NCBI GenBank assembly: GCA_036583965.1
Contig: JAZBQD010000018.1
Coordinates: 70,387,742-70,451,741, forward strand
Direction: 5' to 3'
DNA: 64,000 nucleotides
From: Prunella strophiata
Lineage: Eukaryota > Chordata > Aves > Passeriformes > Prunellidae
Part shown: piece after piece, positions 24,001 to 33,889 of the stretch
How positions within the stretch are numbered: the first letter of the stretch is position 1
How the letters are laid out: each line of letters opens with the position of its first letter
Made by a program: the position numbers and the translations under genes
Notes under the pieces: generated by a model
Seen by the model: the letters and a program-made list of their open reading frames with translations, nothing else
Databases searched by the model: none
What the model was told of the DNA's origin: nothing

Positions 24001-27000
24001 TAGACGCACTTTCTAATGCCTGCTGTCTTCCAGGCCTCAGGCTGGTTAATCTGCATTAGTAAAGTGTTACCAGATGCCCAGATTAAAGCAAACTTCATTT
24101 TATTAAATATACGAGCTTGGTGAAGTGAGCTCTGGCGGGTGAAGTCTGGTATGTGATTGGCACTTTCTGGGAAAAGATGAGTCTGGAAAGGGGATTTGGT
24201 GCTACCAGGACATGCAGAGCAAACCTGCACCCCACCCTGGCTGAGGCCTTCCTGGAGCAGGTGTGGTCTCACCGGGGTGGCCACGGATGGGAGCAGGGGG
24301 GATGAAGGCCTCGGGGGTGGTGCTGCAGTGGGGAGAACCACCTCACCGTGTCCCACCACCCACAGGCTCTGAGAACGAGGTGACACAGGTGAACCGGTGC
24401 CTGGACGCCGCCAAGGCCTGCAATGTGGACGAGATGTGCCAGCGGCTGCGGACGGAGTACGTCTCCTTCTGCATCCGCCGCCTGGCGCGGGCCGACGCCT
24501 GCAACCGCTCCAAGTGCCACAAGGCCCTGCGCAAGTTCTTCGACCGCGTGCCCCCCGAGTACACCCACGAGCTGCTCTTCTGCCCCTGCGAGGACACGGC
24601 CTGCGCCGAGCGCCGGCGCCAGACCATCGTGCCCGCCTGCTCCTACGAGTCCAAGGACAAGCCCAACTGCCTGGCGCCCCTGGACTCCTGCCGGGAGAAC
24701 TACGTCTGCAGGTGATGCTCCCAGGCAGGGCTGGTCCCCACGAGAGCCCCCTTGGAGCAGGGCCTGGGGACGGCCCTGGGCCAGCCCTCACCTGCAGGCT
24801 GCTCCTGGGGCACCGTCCCACCACAGTTGCTGACAGGCCATGCCACGGTGTGCCCCTCCCATGAGCCCTGTCCCTGTGTCCTACAGAACCTGTTCACAGA
24901 CAGAAGGAGGTGTGAGATTATCATGCTGAAGCTTTTTAGACCTTTTCTATGGCTTTGGTTCTAAAAAAAGACCTGCTATGGAAGCCGTTCCAGGAAGGCA
25001 CAGGCTAAGCAGGAATAAGAGGGAGGGGTTCTTACAGCCACCAACCCATCTCCCCCACTGTCCCTCTTCCCCAGCCCAGAGCATCCTCAAGGAGCACCCA
25101 GGGTATCCTGACAGCCACAGGCACTTGTGAAGCCCTTAAAACCATGTTTGTTTGTTTGCTTGTTTAATTAAAAAAAGTAATCTATATACGTAAAAAATAC
25201 ACCCTTCTACTGCAAGGCTGAGTGTTGGAGAGACCTTATAGCACATTCCAATACCTAAAAGGAGCCTACAGGAGAGCAGGAGAGAGACTTTGGACAAGAG
25301 CAAGGAGTAACAGGACAAGGGGGAATGGCTGGAAACTGAAGGATGGTAGATTTAGATGGGATATTGGGAAAGAATTCCTGTCTGGGAGGGTGTGAGGCCC
25401 TGGCACAGGGTGCCCAGAGCAGCTGTGGCTGCCCCTGCATCCCTGGGAGTGTCGAGGCCAGGCTGGAGAGGACTTGGAGCAGCCTGGGACAGTGGGAGGT
25501 GTCCCTGCCATGGCAGGGGGTGGAACAAGATGATTTTCAGGTCTTTTCCAACCCAAACCATTTGTGATTCAGTGATTCTATGTTTTGATGATTGCACCAG
25601 GAGTCTCAGTCCCGGTGTCATTCCAGATCCACTGCACAGCCTGTGGCCAGCTTGGTTTGCTCCTCTGTTTCCATCCAGCCCCAATCACACACACACACAG
25701 ACCCATCCCATGTGCACACTGACAGCAGAACCCCTTCAGTGCTTTTCCTTCATCTGCACTATTTTCACCTCCCTGTTTCTCAAAAAGTCTTTGATATTCC
25801 AGAAGGTTAATGCACACAGAGCTCTGGGGAGCAGAGCCCAGCTGGCAGTGAGAGATGTAAGGCAATAACAGCACCACGGGGGCCCCAGCCCAGTGCCCTG
25901 CGTGCAGCTGGGCCCTGAGCAGACACCTGGGGAAGAGCACAAGAACAAGTGTAGGACACACCTCCCTGTATTGTCTCAGTCTCTAATTGCTGTGGGGTTT
26001 GGGACTTCCCGAGCTGAACTTCCAGCAGCCGTCCCCTACCAGCACAGCATCTTTTAATTACAATAAAAATATGTATTTTCACAAAGGAAGGTGAGAGCAG
26101 CGGCATCCTCTTGGAAGCATGAAAGTACAAATACCCTCAGCACTCTGCAGCCCAGAAACATGGAGGCAGGAGAACAACTGAACTGTGCAGAAAAAGACTC
26201 TGAAAGATGCAAAGCCCCTGGGCTGACCAGGCCCTGCTCAGATGTTGTCCCCTGGCTACCCAGGGAATCTGAAATGGACGGGTACCGCCCTCTCCCTAAC
26301 ATGACAAGAGGGCCCAGTGGGGAGGAAGGGGTTCAAAGGGGAGAGTGCTACTCCCCAGGACACTGGAAACTATTTCCTGCAAGCAGCACAGCTGTTAATT
26401 ATCTGGTCCCTTGGTCTCTGAATATATAATATAAAATATCCTCTAGAGACTCAGAGGGAGCAAGAGGTTGACATGTGACCTGGTCAAAGCCAGCAGTGCA
26501 GAATCCACAAGGAGAGCCAGGAATAAATCATAAAGAAATTGAGTGAAACACTCCAAGTCTCACCCTGTCTGCACTGCAGCTCCTGCACAGCTCTAGCCCT
26601 TTGAACTTCCCAGCTCAGAGGGGTGGGTTCTACTAATATGGATTATATAAAATCTGCAGTCACTATCTCCCTTCTCTAAATCTCCAAACAATGCAACAAG
26701 TTTTGGGAAAGAAGATTTTGCCTGTCCATGTTACAGGAGAAAAGGGTTGATAAGGGGCAAATATGGGAACAAAGATGAGAAGAAAAAGAAGGGTGTAGGG
26801 GAGAAGTGGGATGGAAAGTGCAAACTGGAATGCTGACACTGCCCAGGAGCAAAAGCAACGTGTCTGGAAGAGAGAGGATGTCTGGGAGGAGCAACACGCT
26901 CAGTTTTTCTGAGATTGCCCAGGCAGGGTAAACATTTGAGGCTCTCAGTTCTCAGACAGTGCAGGTTGTCACCTAAAGAACCCTTCCTTCAGGTGTTGTC

Positions 27001-30000
27001 AGTGCTGGTGCTTGCTTGAGTTTCCAAAGCAGCTCAAATGCCATGTGAAATCCCTTCCTGCCTGCCTGAATGAATGTTGAGATGGATCTGGATCTCCAGC
27101 TGTTGCTGTGTCCTGCCTGAAAGCCCTGTGTTGATGCCTCAGATATCCTGCAATCTCTGAACACCACCACGTGCCAAGAGCTGACTCATGCCTAAAGAGT
27201 TAGGTGGCAGATAACGGGTTGGCAGAATGATTTGCTTGCTCCACAGGCTCCAGAGAGTCCTTCTCCTGAGAATGGGCATCTGCAGCAGAGGATGGGGCAG
27301 CAGCCCTGGTGATGGGTAGGACATTTCATGTCTGACCTCTGGCATTTCCCTTGATCTGAGGTGACCTCAGCTGTATTTAGAGTCTTTAGAAACAGAAATT
27401 GGACCAGAGCAATTCTCTATTTCATCGAATCAGACTGAAAATAAAAGCTGGGGTCTTTAGGCAAAGTTATTACCCAAAAGATAGAAAATGGCAACACTGA
27501 CTGATTTCCTTCCTGGCAACAGCTCTTCCCTCAAAAACCAATCTCACACAACAGAAAGCAAACATTTCTTCCCAGACTGGACTTATCTTGCAGTCCTGGA
27601 GGAAGCTGTAAAACATTGACTGCAGAACCTGTTCAAAACCTCCTCCTGGGTTTGTTGGGGTGGGCAGAGATTGTAAAAGGACATCTGTTCCAACTGTTTG
27701 AAGAGCACCTACAGCAGCATTTTGCAAACGTGTTCCCCTCTGTGAACACCGCGAGCGTGCTGTTACATCCCCTTTGCCGCGGTTTCCTGAGGTAACGTGT
27801 CCCGTTCTGTGCTCTGGCTCCGTCAGGTCGCGCTACGCGGAGTTCCAGTTCAACTGCCAGCCCTCCCTGCAGGCCGCCAGCGGCTGCCGCAGGGACAGCT
27901 ACGCCGCCTGCCTGCTGGCCTACACCGGCATCATCGGTAAGGGCTGCCTCCTGCCCGGGGCCCTTCCCAGCCGGGGTGGGGAACGTGTCCTCTGGGTGGA
28001 GAACCTCTCCTCTGTGTGGAGAACCGCTCCTCTGGGAGGGGAATGTGTCCTCTGGATGGGGAACCTCTCCTCCCAGTGGGGAACATCTCCTCTGGGTGGG
28101 GAACCTCTCCTCCCAGTGGGGAACATCTCCTCTGGGTGGGGAACCTTTCCTCCGGGTGGGAAACCTCTCCTCTGGGTGGGAAACCTATCCTCTGGGTGGG
28201 GAACATCTCCTCTGGGTGGAGAACATCTCTGGGTGGGGAACCTCTCCCCCCAGTGGGGAACATCTCCTCTGGGTGGGAAACCTCTCCTCTGGGTGGGAAA
28301 CATCTCTGGGAGGGAAACCTCTCTGGGAGGGAAACCTCTCCTCTGGGTGAGAAACCTATCCTCTGGGTGGGAAACCTATCCTCTCCTTCATGCTGGAGAT
28401 CGAGATTGGCTTTTTCAATGATAGCATGAAAACCTTTATACGCTTTCACATACAGTTTTTGAATGCTCAGCTTGGAGAATAAAAGGCTTCAAGAAGACCT
28501 TAGAGCCCCTCCCAGGGCCTAAAGTAGATCCAAAAGAGAGAGATTTTGGACAAGAGCCTGGAGTGCAGAACAATGGGGATTGGCTTCCCACTGCCAGAGG
28601 GCAGGGTCAGATGGGATAGTGGGAAGGAATTCCTGTCTGGGAGAGTGCTAAGGCCCTGACACAGGTGCCCAGCTTTGCTGTGGCTGCCCCTGGATCCCCA
28701 GCAGTGCCCAAGGCCAGATTGAACACCAGGGCTTGGAGCAGCCTGGGACAGTGGGAGGTGTCCCTGCCCATAGCAGGGGGTGGGACTGGATGGGCTTTAA
28801 GGTCCCTTCCAACCCAAACCATTCCTTTATTCTCTGAATGTTCTTAGGGAAGCTGAATTCCCAGAAACTGCCCATTCCTTGGACTGATAGCATTTTTTAG
28901 TTGACTGAAGGCTTTGGTGATGGCGATGTGACCAAAAGGGTTGTGACTGCTCCTCTTCTCTTCCTTGGGAGCAAACCAGACCCATGACATCAGCACTTGA
29001 AGGGTTTTGCTGCTGTCATGAAGGGGCTTGGCCGAGGCAGAGTAACCCAGGAGAGCAGCACGAGGGGGTGTCCCTGGCCCTTCCAGGAGCCCCTGCCCTG
29101 CAGTAACACTTGTCCATCGGTCCTGGCAGGCAGCCCCATCACCCCCAACTACATCGACAACTCCACCTCCAGCATCGCTCCCTGGTGCACCTGCAACGCC
29201 AGCGGGAACCGGCAGGACGAGTGCGAGAGCTTCCTGCACCTCTTCACCAACAACGTCTGTCTCCGTAAGTGCTGCACCCCGGGGGCTCCTGTGCATGGGC
29301 ACGTGGAGATGCCACGGGGCTCTGGGGTCTGTCGGAGCCCAGCTCCCTGTGTCACCAACCAAGGAGCTCTGCAGAGCCTCAGGCGTCCATCTGGGTGATG
29401 CAGAGGAGGCTGGGAAAGGGAGGCTTCCCCCTGCCCTGACAACCCTTTTCTCCATCTTTCCCACACTAAGAAAATGCCATTCAGGCCTTTGGCAACGGGA
29501 CTCACCTGAACACAGCCGTGGGACCGTCCATCCCCCCCACCACACAGATGTACAAGCAGGAGAAAAATGCCAACAGAGCTGTGGCAACGCTCAGAGAGAG
29601 CAGCTTGGAGCACCTCCAGCCCACCAAGGTAGGAGAGGGCAGGCCTGGCCCAGAGGGATAATCGGCCATGTCTGTGCCTCCTGCAGCCTCCTCACCTCAA
29701 CTCCTTCTTCCACTTGTGTCATTTCAGTCACATGCAGACATCCAACCTACCCTCCACCTCCTGGAGGCCTGATCCCCCTTCCCCTTCCCCTTCCCTTTCC
29801 CTTCTTCAGAGGTATGTTTCATTTAGAAGCACTGGGAAATCCATGGGGTTTTCACCCAGGACCACTGGCTTGGCTCCTCACCATCCTTCAGGGCATCAGT
29901 TCAGCTTCAGACAAGCATTTCAACTTCCCAGGACACAAGCTCCTCCCTTGATAGATGAGGATTCAAGAGGTCATAATGCAGAGGTTTAAGGTTTGCTAAG

Positions 30001-31191
30001 CATTGGAAAATTTGAAAGGAAAGGTTCTGTTCATCAGTGAGTTATTACTATCAAAATAATATTAAATTGAACTTATTTAAAAACAAATAACATGTTCATT
30101 TACTGATGATGGTCGTGATAGGTATTAAATATTTTATTTTTAAATAAAACAAAATGACCTTGACTTGCCACACCAGAATAATTTTCAGATTCAATTATTT
30201 TCCTACTGAATAATTAACAGTGACCCTGATTTGCTGAATGTTCAGGTTACAGTAGCTGTCAGTTTTAACTAGACTCCAAGGACTGAGCATGGCTTTGCAC
30301 TGGGCTGACTGATACTTTCAGAGCTCCCAAGTGTGGGTTATTTTAAGGCTTATCACTGTTTCTTTTGCTGGGAAAACACCCAATTCACCTCTCTCCACCC
30401 TGTTTTCACAGAGCAGCAGGTTGGGAGGTGGAGAAAAGTGGCCTCAGGTTCCCCCACTGCTCTCCAGGGCACTGGTGGCACTGCTGCAGGGCACAGGGAC
30501 ACCTTCACCAGGCCATAAGCTTGGCACCCAACAGATCTGGAGGGTTTCCCTCCAGCTGGTGCTCCCCAGATCTTAGAGAAATCCTTGGATAGTGGCCTCA
30601 GGTCCAGACCTAGAACTGAGAACTTCATCCTGGAAGTGCTGGAGAAGCTGTGAACTGTCTGTGACCAGGACAGGGTTCCCCACTGCCTGAAGGGGCTCCA
30701 AGAGAGCTGGAGAGGGACTGGGGACAAGGGCTGGAATGCTAGGACAAGGGGAGTGGCTTCCCACTGCCAGAGGGCAGGGTTAGATGAGATATTGGACGAA
30801 ATTCTTGGCTGTGAGGGTGGAGAGGTCCTGGCACAGGGTGCCCAGACAAGCTGTGGCTGCCCTGGGAAGCTGTTCCAGGGCAGGCTGGACAGGGCTTGGG
30901 GCAACCTGGGGTAGTGGAAGGTGTCCCTGCCCAAGGCAGAGGGTTGGAACTGGATGGTCTTTAAAGTCCCTTCCCACCTAAACCATTCCATGATTCCCTG
31001 TTCAGCCACAGCTCTCACCCCATGCTGTCTCCCTTCTCTTTCAGGTGGCTGGAGAGGAGAGGCTCCTGCGTGGCTCCACTCGTCTGTCCTCAGGGACCTC
31101 CAGCCCAGCACCCCCCTCCTGCTGGGCGGCCTCTCTGCTGCAGCTGTGGCTCCTCCTGGGCCCTGCTGTGCTGAGCCTGCCCCTGATGTGA
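17765..31191 (+). CDS. GFRA4: GDNF family receptor alpha 4, seven coding exons (exon 1 not found)
   Basis: GFRA proteins are GPI-anchored co-receptors that bind a GDNF-family ligand (persephin for GFRA4) and present it to the RET tyrosine kinase at the cell surface. Coding exons are 17765-18043, 21001-21081, 24366-24711, 27827-27936, 29130-29264, 29471-29628 and 31045-31191, all bounded by AG/GT with matching phases. Together they give about 418 residues. Cysteine-rich domain 1 is in exon 2, domain 2 mainly in exon 4, domain 3 in exons 5-7. Hallmarks are [48 protein letters not shown] and [10 protein letters not shown]. Three N-glycosylation sequons (NST, NAS, NGT) follow. The C-terminus ends in a hydrophobic stretch fitting a GPI-attachment signal. 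GFRA4 is preferred over GFRA1 and GFRA2 from residue choices recalled for chicken GFRA4 and from the ATRN neighbour. The signal-peptide exon is missing or upstream. Confidence 0.93.
18185..18440 (+). repeat. CR1 retroposon 3' fragment (+) in GFRA4 intron 2
   Basis: Sense CR1 text is visible: 'gggagaggttcttcctccag', 'ggctgccagagctccaggag', 'cttgagggtccctgtgggtc', then 'ccttccaactcaagagattt'. It belongs with the subfamily seen at 1892-2140. Confidence 0.8.
19364..19458 (-). repeat. CR1 retroposon 3' end (-), short
   Basis: A short minus-strand CR1 tail: 'atggtttatgttggaaggga', then a diverged block, then 'cccctgccatgggcagggag' and 'acaccttcctctag'. Confidence 0.75.
19740..20060. promoter_or_regulatory. 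Candidate conserved noncoding element in GFRA4 intron 2
   Basis: The block has no repeat signature and no low complexity. It contains many short sites typical of vertebrate enhancers, such as CAATTG/AATTGAC near 19794-19802, an E-box-like CACGTG-poor segment, and GATAA cores near 20024-20050. Function is inferred from appearance only, and alignment to other birds would decide it. Confidence 0.25.
21001..21081 (+). CDS. GFRA4: GFRA4 exon 3: linker between domains 1 and 2
   Basis: This 81-bp exon follows 'ttcccgcag' and ends at G|gtaggt. Split glycine codons at both ends join it cleanly to exons 2 and 4. It encodes [12 protein letters not shown] and an RLASI segment, matching the LLEDSPYEPV/RLSDIFR linker of GFRA1 and GFRA2. 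Its presence with exon 2 shows that the domain 1 module is intact. Confidence 0.95.
21082..24365 (+). other. GFRA4: GFRA4 intron 3
   Basis: The intron runs from gtaggt to 'ccacccacag'. No recognisable CR1 copy is seen in it. Blocks at about 22240-22790 and 23990-24200 are repeat-free, fairly AT-rich and look constrained, so they are candidate regulatory elements. The minus-strand frame at 23988-24824 is an antisense shadow of exon 4. Confidence 0.75.
22500..22790. promoter_or_regulatory. Candidate conserved noncoding element in GFRA4 intron 3
   Basis: Repeat-free sequence with segments such as 'ccactctaattgttgcagtg' and 'gtgatttattggctgaatgg' (TAATTG, inverted CCAAT). This resembles deeply conserved developmental enhancers. 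The call rests on appearance only. Confidence 0.25.
24366..24711 (+). CDS. GFRA4: GFRA4 exon 4: domain 2 (ligand-binding domain)
   Basis: The largest coding exon, 346 bp, from 'cccacag' to TGCAG|gtgatg. It encodes most of domain 2, with [54 protein letters not shown] and [11 protein letters not shown]. In GFRA1 the equivalent MLF and RRRQTI positions contribute to GDNF binding. LF and RRRQTI are kept here, so ligand binding is probably intact. The exon is extremely GC-rich, with C or G at most third positions, unlike the introns around it. GC-rich avian exons like this often drop out of short-read assemblies. Confidence 0.97.
24712..27826 (+). other. GFRA4: GFRA4 intron 4
   Basis: The intron runs from gtgatg to 'ggctccgtcag'. 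It holds one CR1 copy (25255-25585) and a short CA run near 25685. The rest is unremarkable single-copy sequence. The acceptor pyrimidine tract is weak compared with the other introns. Confidence 0.8.
25255..25585 (+). repeat. CR1 retroposon 3' end (+) in GFRA4 intron 4
   Basis: A well-preserved sense CR1 tail of about 330 bp: 'ggagagagactttggacaag', 'tagatttagatgggatattg', 'ggccctggcacagggtgccc', 'agctgtggctgcccctgcat', then 'ttccaacccaaaccatttgt' and a terminal 'gattctatg'. Confidence 0.92.
27827..27936 (+). CDS. GFRA4: GFRA4 exon 5: start of domain 3
   Basis: A 110-bp exon from 'ctccgtcag' to ATCG|gtaagg. A split Arg codon (AG|G) joins it to exon 4 to give CRSRYAEF, and a split Gly codon joins it to exon 6. 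It encodes [26 protein letters not shown], the start of domain 3 as in GFRA1 (NCQPES, YADCLLAYSGLIG). The reading frame stays open well past the donor because of the minisatellite that follows. Confidence 0.95.
27965..28388 (+). repeat. 21-bp minisatellite in GFRA4 intron 5
   Basis: Tandem copies of a roughly 21-bp unit, 'gggtggggaacctctcctct', fill about 420 bp (around 20 units). Variants include 'gggtgggaaacctctcctct', 'cccagtggggaacatctcct' and shortened copies near 28227 and 28305-28335. The unit length is a multiple of three and lacks stops, so long frames appear on both strands. None is taken as a gene. The array is G-rich on the + strand and probably variable in length. Confidence 0.95.
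28495..28840 (+). repeat. CR1 retroposon 3' end (+) in GFRA4 intron 5
   Basis: A sense CR1 tail: 'gagagagattttggacaaga', 'gatgggatagtgggaaggaa', 'ggtgtccctgcccatagcag', 'ttccaacccaaaccattcct'. The terminal octamer is degraded. Confidence 0.9.
29130..29264 (+). CDS. GFRA4: GFRA4 exon 6: domain 3
   Basis: A 135-bp exon from 'tcctggcag' to CTCC|gtaagt. It encodes [30 protein letters not shown] and [11 protein letters not shown], closely matching the GFRA1 text TPNYIDSSSLSVAPWC. Two N-glycosylation sequons (NST and NAS) are visible. Confidence 0.96.
29265..29470 (+). other. GFRA4: GFRA4 intron 6
   Basis: A 206-bp intron from gtaagt to 'cacactaag'. The acceptor is TAAG rather than the usual CAG with a strong pyrimidine tract just before it. 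No other feature is seen. Confidence 0.9.
29471..29628 (+). CDS. GFRA4: GFRA4 exon 7: end of domain 3 and stalk
   Basis: A 158-bp exon whose first two bases complete a Gln codon, giving (Q)[11 protein letters not shown], a hallmark of all GFRAs. The rest, up to LEHLQPTK, is a hydrophilic low-complexity stalk. The donor AAG|gtagga leaves phase 0. One N-glycosylation sequon (NGT) is present. Confidence 0.94.
29990..30250. promoter_or_regulatory. Candidate AT-rich conserved element in GFRA4 intron 7
   Basis: A single-copy AT-rich island in otherwise GC-rich surroundings. It is dense in homeodomain-type cores (TTAATT, TAATTA-like, AATTAT). It may be an enhancer or simply AT-rich sequence. Confidence 0.2.
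30690..31000 (+). repeat. CR1 retroposon 3' end (+) in GFRA4 intron 7
   Basis: Sense CR1 blocks in order: 'gagagctggagagggactgg', 'gggttagatgagatattgga', 'ggaaggtgtccctgcccaag' and 'ccacctaaaccattccatga'. It ends about 45 bp before the exon 8 acceptor. Confidence 0.9.
31045..31191 (+). CDS. GFRA4: GFRA4 exon 8: C-terminus with GPI signal, stop TGA
   Basis: The exon follows 'tctctttcag' and codes for 48 residues before TGA at 31189-31191. It starts [10 protein letters not shown], continues with a Ser/Thr/Pro-rich segment ([11 protein letters not shown]) and ends in a strongly hydrophobic stretch ([18 protein letters not shown]). A small-residue region followed by a terminal hydrophobic tail is what a GPI transamidase substrate needs, and this is how GFRAs are anchored. 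The exact omega site cannot be fixed by eye. Confidence 0.9.
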   Translation: MAGEERLLRGSTRLSSGTSSPAPPSCWAASLLQLWLLLGPAVLSLPLM

Positions 31192-32835
31192 GGCAGGGCT
31201 GGCACACACCAGGCAGAGACTCGGTTTGTGTTGGTTTCTGTGCTGAACAACCAGACCAGTAACTTTTTCAGGAGGAGAGCAGGGAGAAGGGAGGGGAAGG
31301 GAAGGCAAGGTGAGTGTTTGGGCATCCCTTCCTCCTCCTCATCTGTCTGCCAGTTTATTTGGTTTTATATGATCAGCATTGTTGACAACCAGCTCATTCT
31401 TGGTCCTGGCCACCTTTCCACACCACAGCTTGGTTGTTGTTTCTCCAGCTCTCTATGGATAGGGCTGAAGCCATGGACAATTCCCTTGGAAAAGATGAAG
31501 GAGAGAGTTGATCCAACAAATGAGAGCTGCAAAGGAAATGCTTTTTCCTGCCCCAGCCAAGAGGGGAAAGACTTTTGGTGGATGAATGATTGGATGACCT
31601 GTCAGGAGGTTTCCTGAAGCCCACGTTGAGGGCTCTTGACAGGACATGTGGAGTTCAGACTGTCTGCAGGGTTGCTCAGGACCTGAAGGACAACGCACCT
31701 GGTTCCTTCAGACTGAAGAAACCAGAAAACTGGTGGGAAGGTGGTTTTGTTCACTGGAGAGGAACCTGAAGCACCTCTGGGGAGAACCAAGTAACCACAC
31801 TCTGAACTGGCTGGCAGGGATTATCCACCCTCTCAAAACCATGGCCAGAGTGCAACCAGCATCCACGTCCCAGCTGTCACCTCCCCTCAGGCCCTCCTCA
31901 GGGGAACCTGTGTCCTGTATTGATGGTATTCAGGAAGAAACATGTGTGTTGCATTTTGTTTACAGCTGAATTTTTTGTGTCCCCACCCAAACATTTCTAT
32001 CCACTGGTCCTGTTCAGTGTTTTGGGGCATTTTTGTCACATCCAAACAACCAGAGGCCAATATTGTCCCACTCCAGGCTGCCCTTTCTCCATCAGGGGCC
32101 AAGGTGTGAGCCTATGGGCAGGGTTTGATGTGAGCCCAGCACATCCCACTCTCACCTGCTGCTGTTCATCCACTGGTCTCATAGACACGGGGTCCCCAGC
32201 CAAAGGATTTTTTTTGTTTTCCTGGGAAGAGATAGGATGGGAGAGGTTTGCTAGAAACCACCCTGAAGACAGAAATACCCAGCCGAGAAAGGCCACATCA
32301 TTAATTATATCATGGGTAGGAACTGGATTGCTACAGTTTCCCCTCCTTGAAGAACTGACAGAGGCAACCACCTGTGTCCAGGTGAGCAGGTCAAGGGCTT
32401 TGCCTCTTGCCTGTTCCTGATTTTTGCAGTGAGGATGCCATTTAAGCAAGGGCTGCTGAAGTGACCCTTTCTTCTGAGCCAGAGCCCTGGGGAGGAGAGT
32501 GAGGATCAATGTCTCTCTGGTGGTCTTGGGGCACAGGGAGGCAGGTGTGTGACCCTGGACTACCTGAGCATCCCAGGGTCTTTCCTCAAGCAGGTGAGCT
32601 GAGGAGTCCCAGTGCCCTCTTGGGGGGCTGAACCCCTTTAGTAAAGCCAGGAAAGAAGATGGTAAGGGAGAGTGAGAAGATTTCCCAGGATAAATGCTTA
32701 CCCTGGCTGAGTGCCGTGGGAGGAAGACCAATAGCCCCAGAAACCCCCTGAGTGTATTTAGGCCTGGCCTTTGCAGCAGTCCATTTTTTCCTTGGTTTAT
32801 GCTCCTCCAATAAATGTCATTAATTCCTTGGCATT
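31192..32835 (+). other. GFRA4: Probable GFRA4 3' UTR
   Basis: No repeat or coding signature follows the stop codon. The first AATAAA on the + strand that I find is at 32809-32814, which would give a 3' UTR of about 1.6 kb. Cleavage would be expected some 10-30 bases further on. A second AATAAA at 35119-35124 could serve a longer form. Confidence 0.4.
32809..32814 (+). terminator. GFRA4: Candidate GFRA4 polyadenylation signal
   Basis: A canonical AATAAA hexamer, the first I see in + orientation after the GFRA4 stop. It has not been tested against transcripts. Confidence 0.4.
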
Positions 32836-33889
32836 TGAATGCATGGAAAGGCTTAGGAAGCATCTGACACAGCAAAGTCCATAGCTTTTTATTCCCATTT
32901 CCTGGAAAACCTCCCCCATTGTTTATTGCTTCAGATTTTCTGAGAAACTACAGAAACTTCCTTGGCTTTTGTTCCAACAAGAAACCACTCTGGTTTTCAA
33001 CTGAATGTGTCTGACATGAACAGAAATCCTGCTGCAGCATCCTCTCCAAAGTGCTGCTCCTTGAGGTCCTCAGGGCTGTAGCACCTGGTTTTCCTGATCC
33101 AGGGCTGTGCAGAGGGACACACCAAGGTCCAAGGCCTGTGTGCAGGGTGCCAAGGCACACCCTGAGCCAAAGGTTGTATGTAAGAACTTCATGGCCAAGG
33201 GGCTCACTCTGACAGGAAAGCAGACAAGGTGGGAGAGCTGCAGGCAGGAAAGTCCTTTCAAAGTGACCCCACACATGCACAGAGCTGCTGTGAACATCTC
33301 CCCCTTATCCAGCACAGCAGTGTCTCCTGAGAGACCAGCTGACACAAAGCTTGTGTCCTCAGAGCTGCAGGTGAGAGGGATGAAACCCTGACTGCTCAGC
33401 CCCTCAAAGGCAAGGAACTACCTCAACACCACGAGGTCATGCTGGGAATTGCATTCTTCTGCCCCTCTCCTTTCCAGTCCTGTGGTCATGCTCTGCTTTT
33501 CACACATCTGGCCCCATCAAACCAGTCTCCACCAGCTTTGAGTCGTGCCCAGGCTGAGTGTCTGCACAGGATGGGGTCAAGTGTCAGCTGCTTTCCAGGA
33601 GCTCCCACTCCTGTGTCTCTCATTTCTGATTGTGAGTGATGGTGAAGTGCCACTTTGTCATTTCCTTCTCACTCAGCAGAGAAAGAGTTTTTCTGGGTGG
33701 TCAGGATGCCTGGTGGCCCCACCTTACCTCTCCCTTCAGACTGGTATGCTGTAAAAAGAGGTGTGCAGAATCCTGCTCAAGGACTGGATGGGATAGGGGA
33801 GACCTCAGAGGTTACCTCATCCCAGTACCATGTCCCACATCACCTACTTTAACAGTTTCAATGAGAGACATCATCATCTCCCCTGGATT
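32836..33889. other. Intergenic stretch, nothing recognised
   Basis: Single-copy sequence with no supportable exon on either strand. It lies between the probable GFRA4 3' end and the first intergenic CR1 copy. Confidence 0.4.

Larger units (their letters stand above)
27937..29129 (+). other. GFRA4: GFRA4 intron 5
   Basis: A 1.2 kb intron from gtaagg to 'ggtcctggcag'. Nearly all of it is repetitive: a 21-bp minisatellite (27965-28388) begins 29 bp after the donor, and a CR1 copy (28495-28840) follows. Confidence 0.85.
29629..31044 (+). other. GFRA4: GFRA4 intron 7
   Basis: The intron runs from gtagga to 'tctctttcag'. It contains a long pyrimidine tract directly followed by AG|GTATGT (29774-29817), an AT-rich repeat-free block (about 29990-30250) and a CR1 tail (30690-31000). 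Confidence 0.85.

Noticed and set aside
23988..24824. 278-codon minus-strand reading frame
   Set aside because: It is the antisense of GFRA4 exon 4, kept open by high GC content. It is rich in Arg, Pro and Ser and has no family resemblance.
27920..28449. Long minus-strand frames with FPTQR/PRGD-type repeats
   Set aside because: They come from the stop-free 21-bp minisatellite, whose unit length is a multiple of three.
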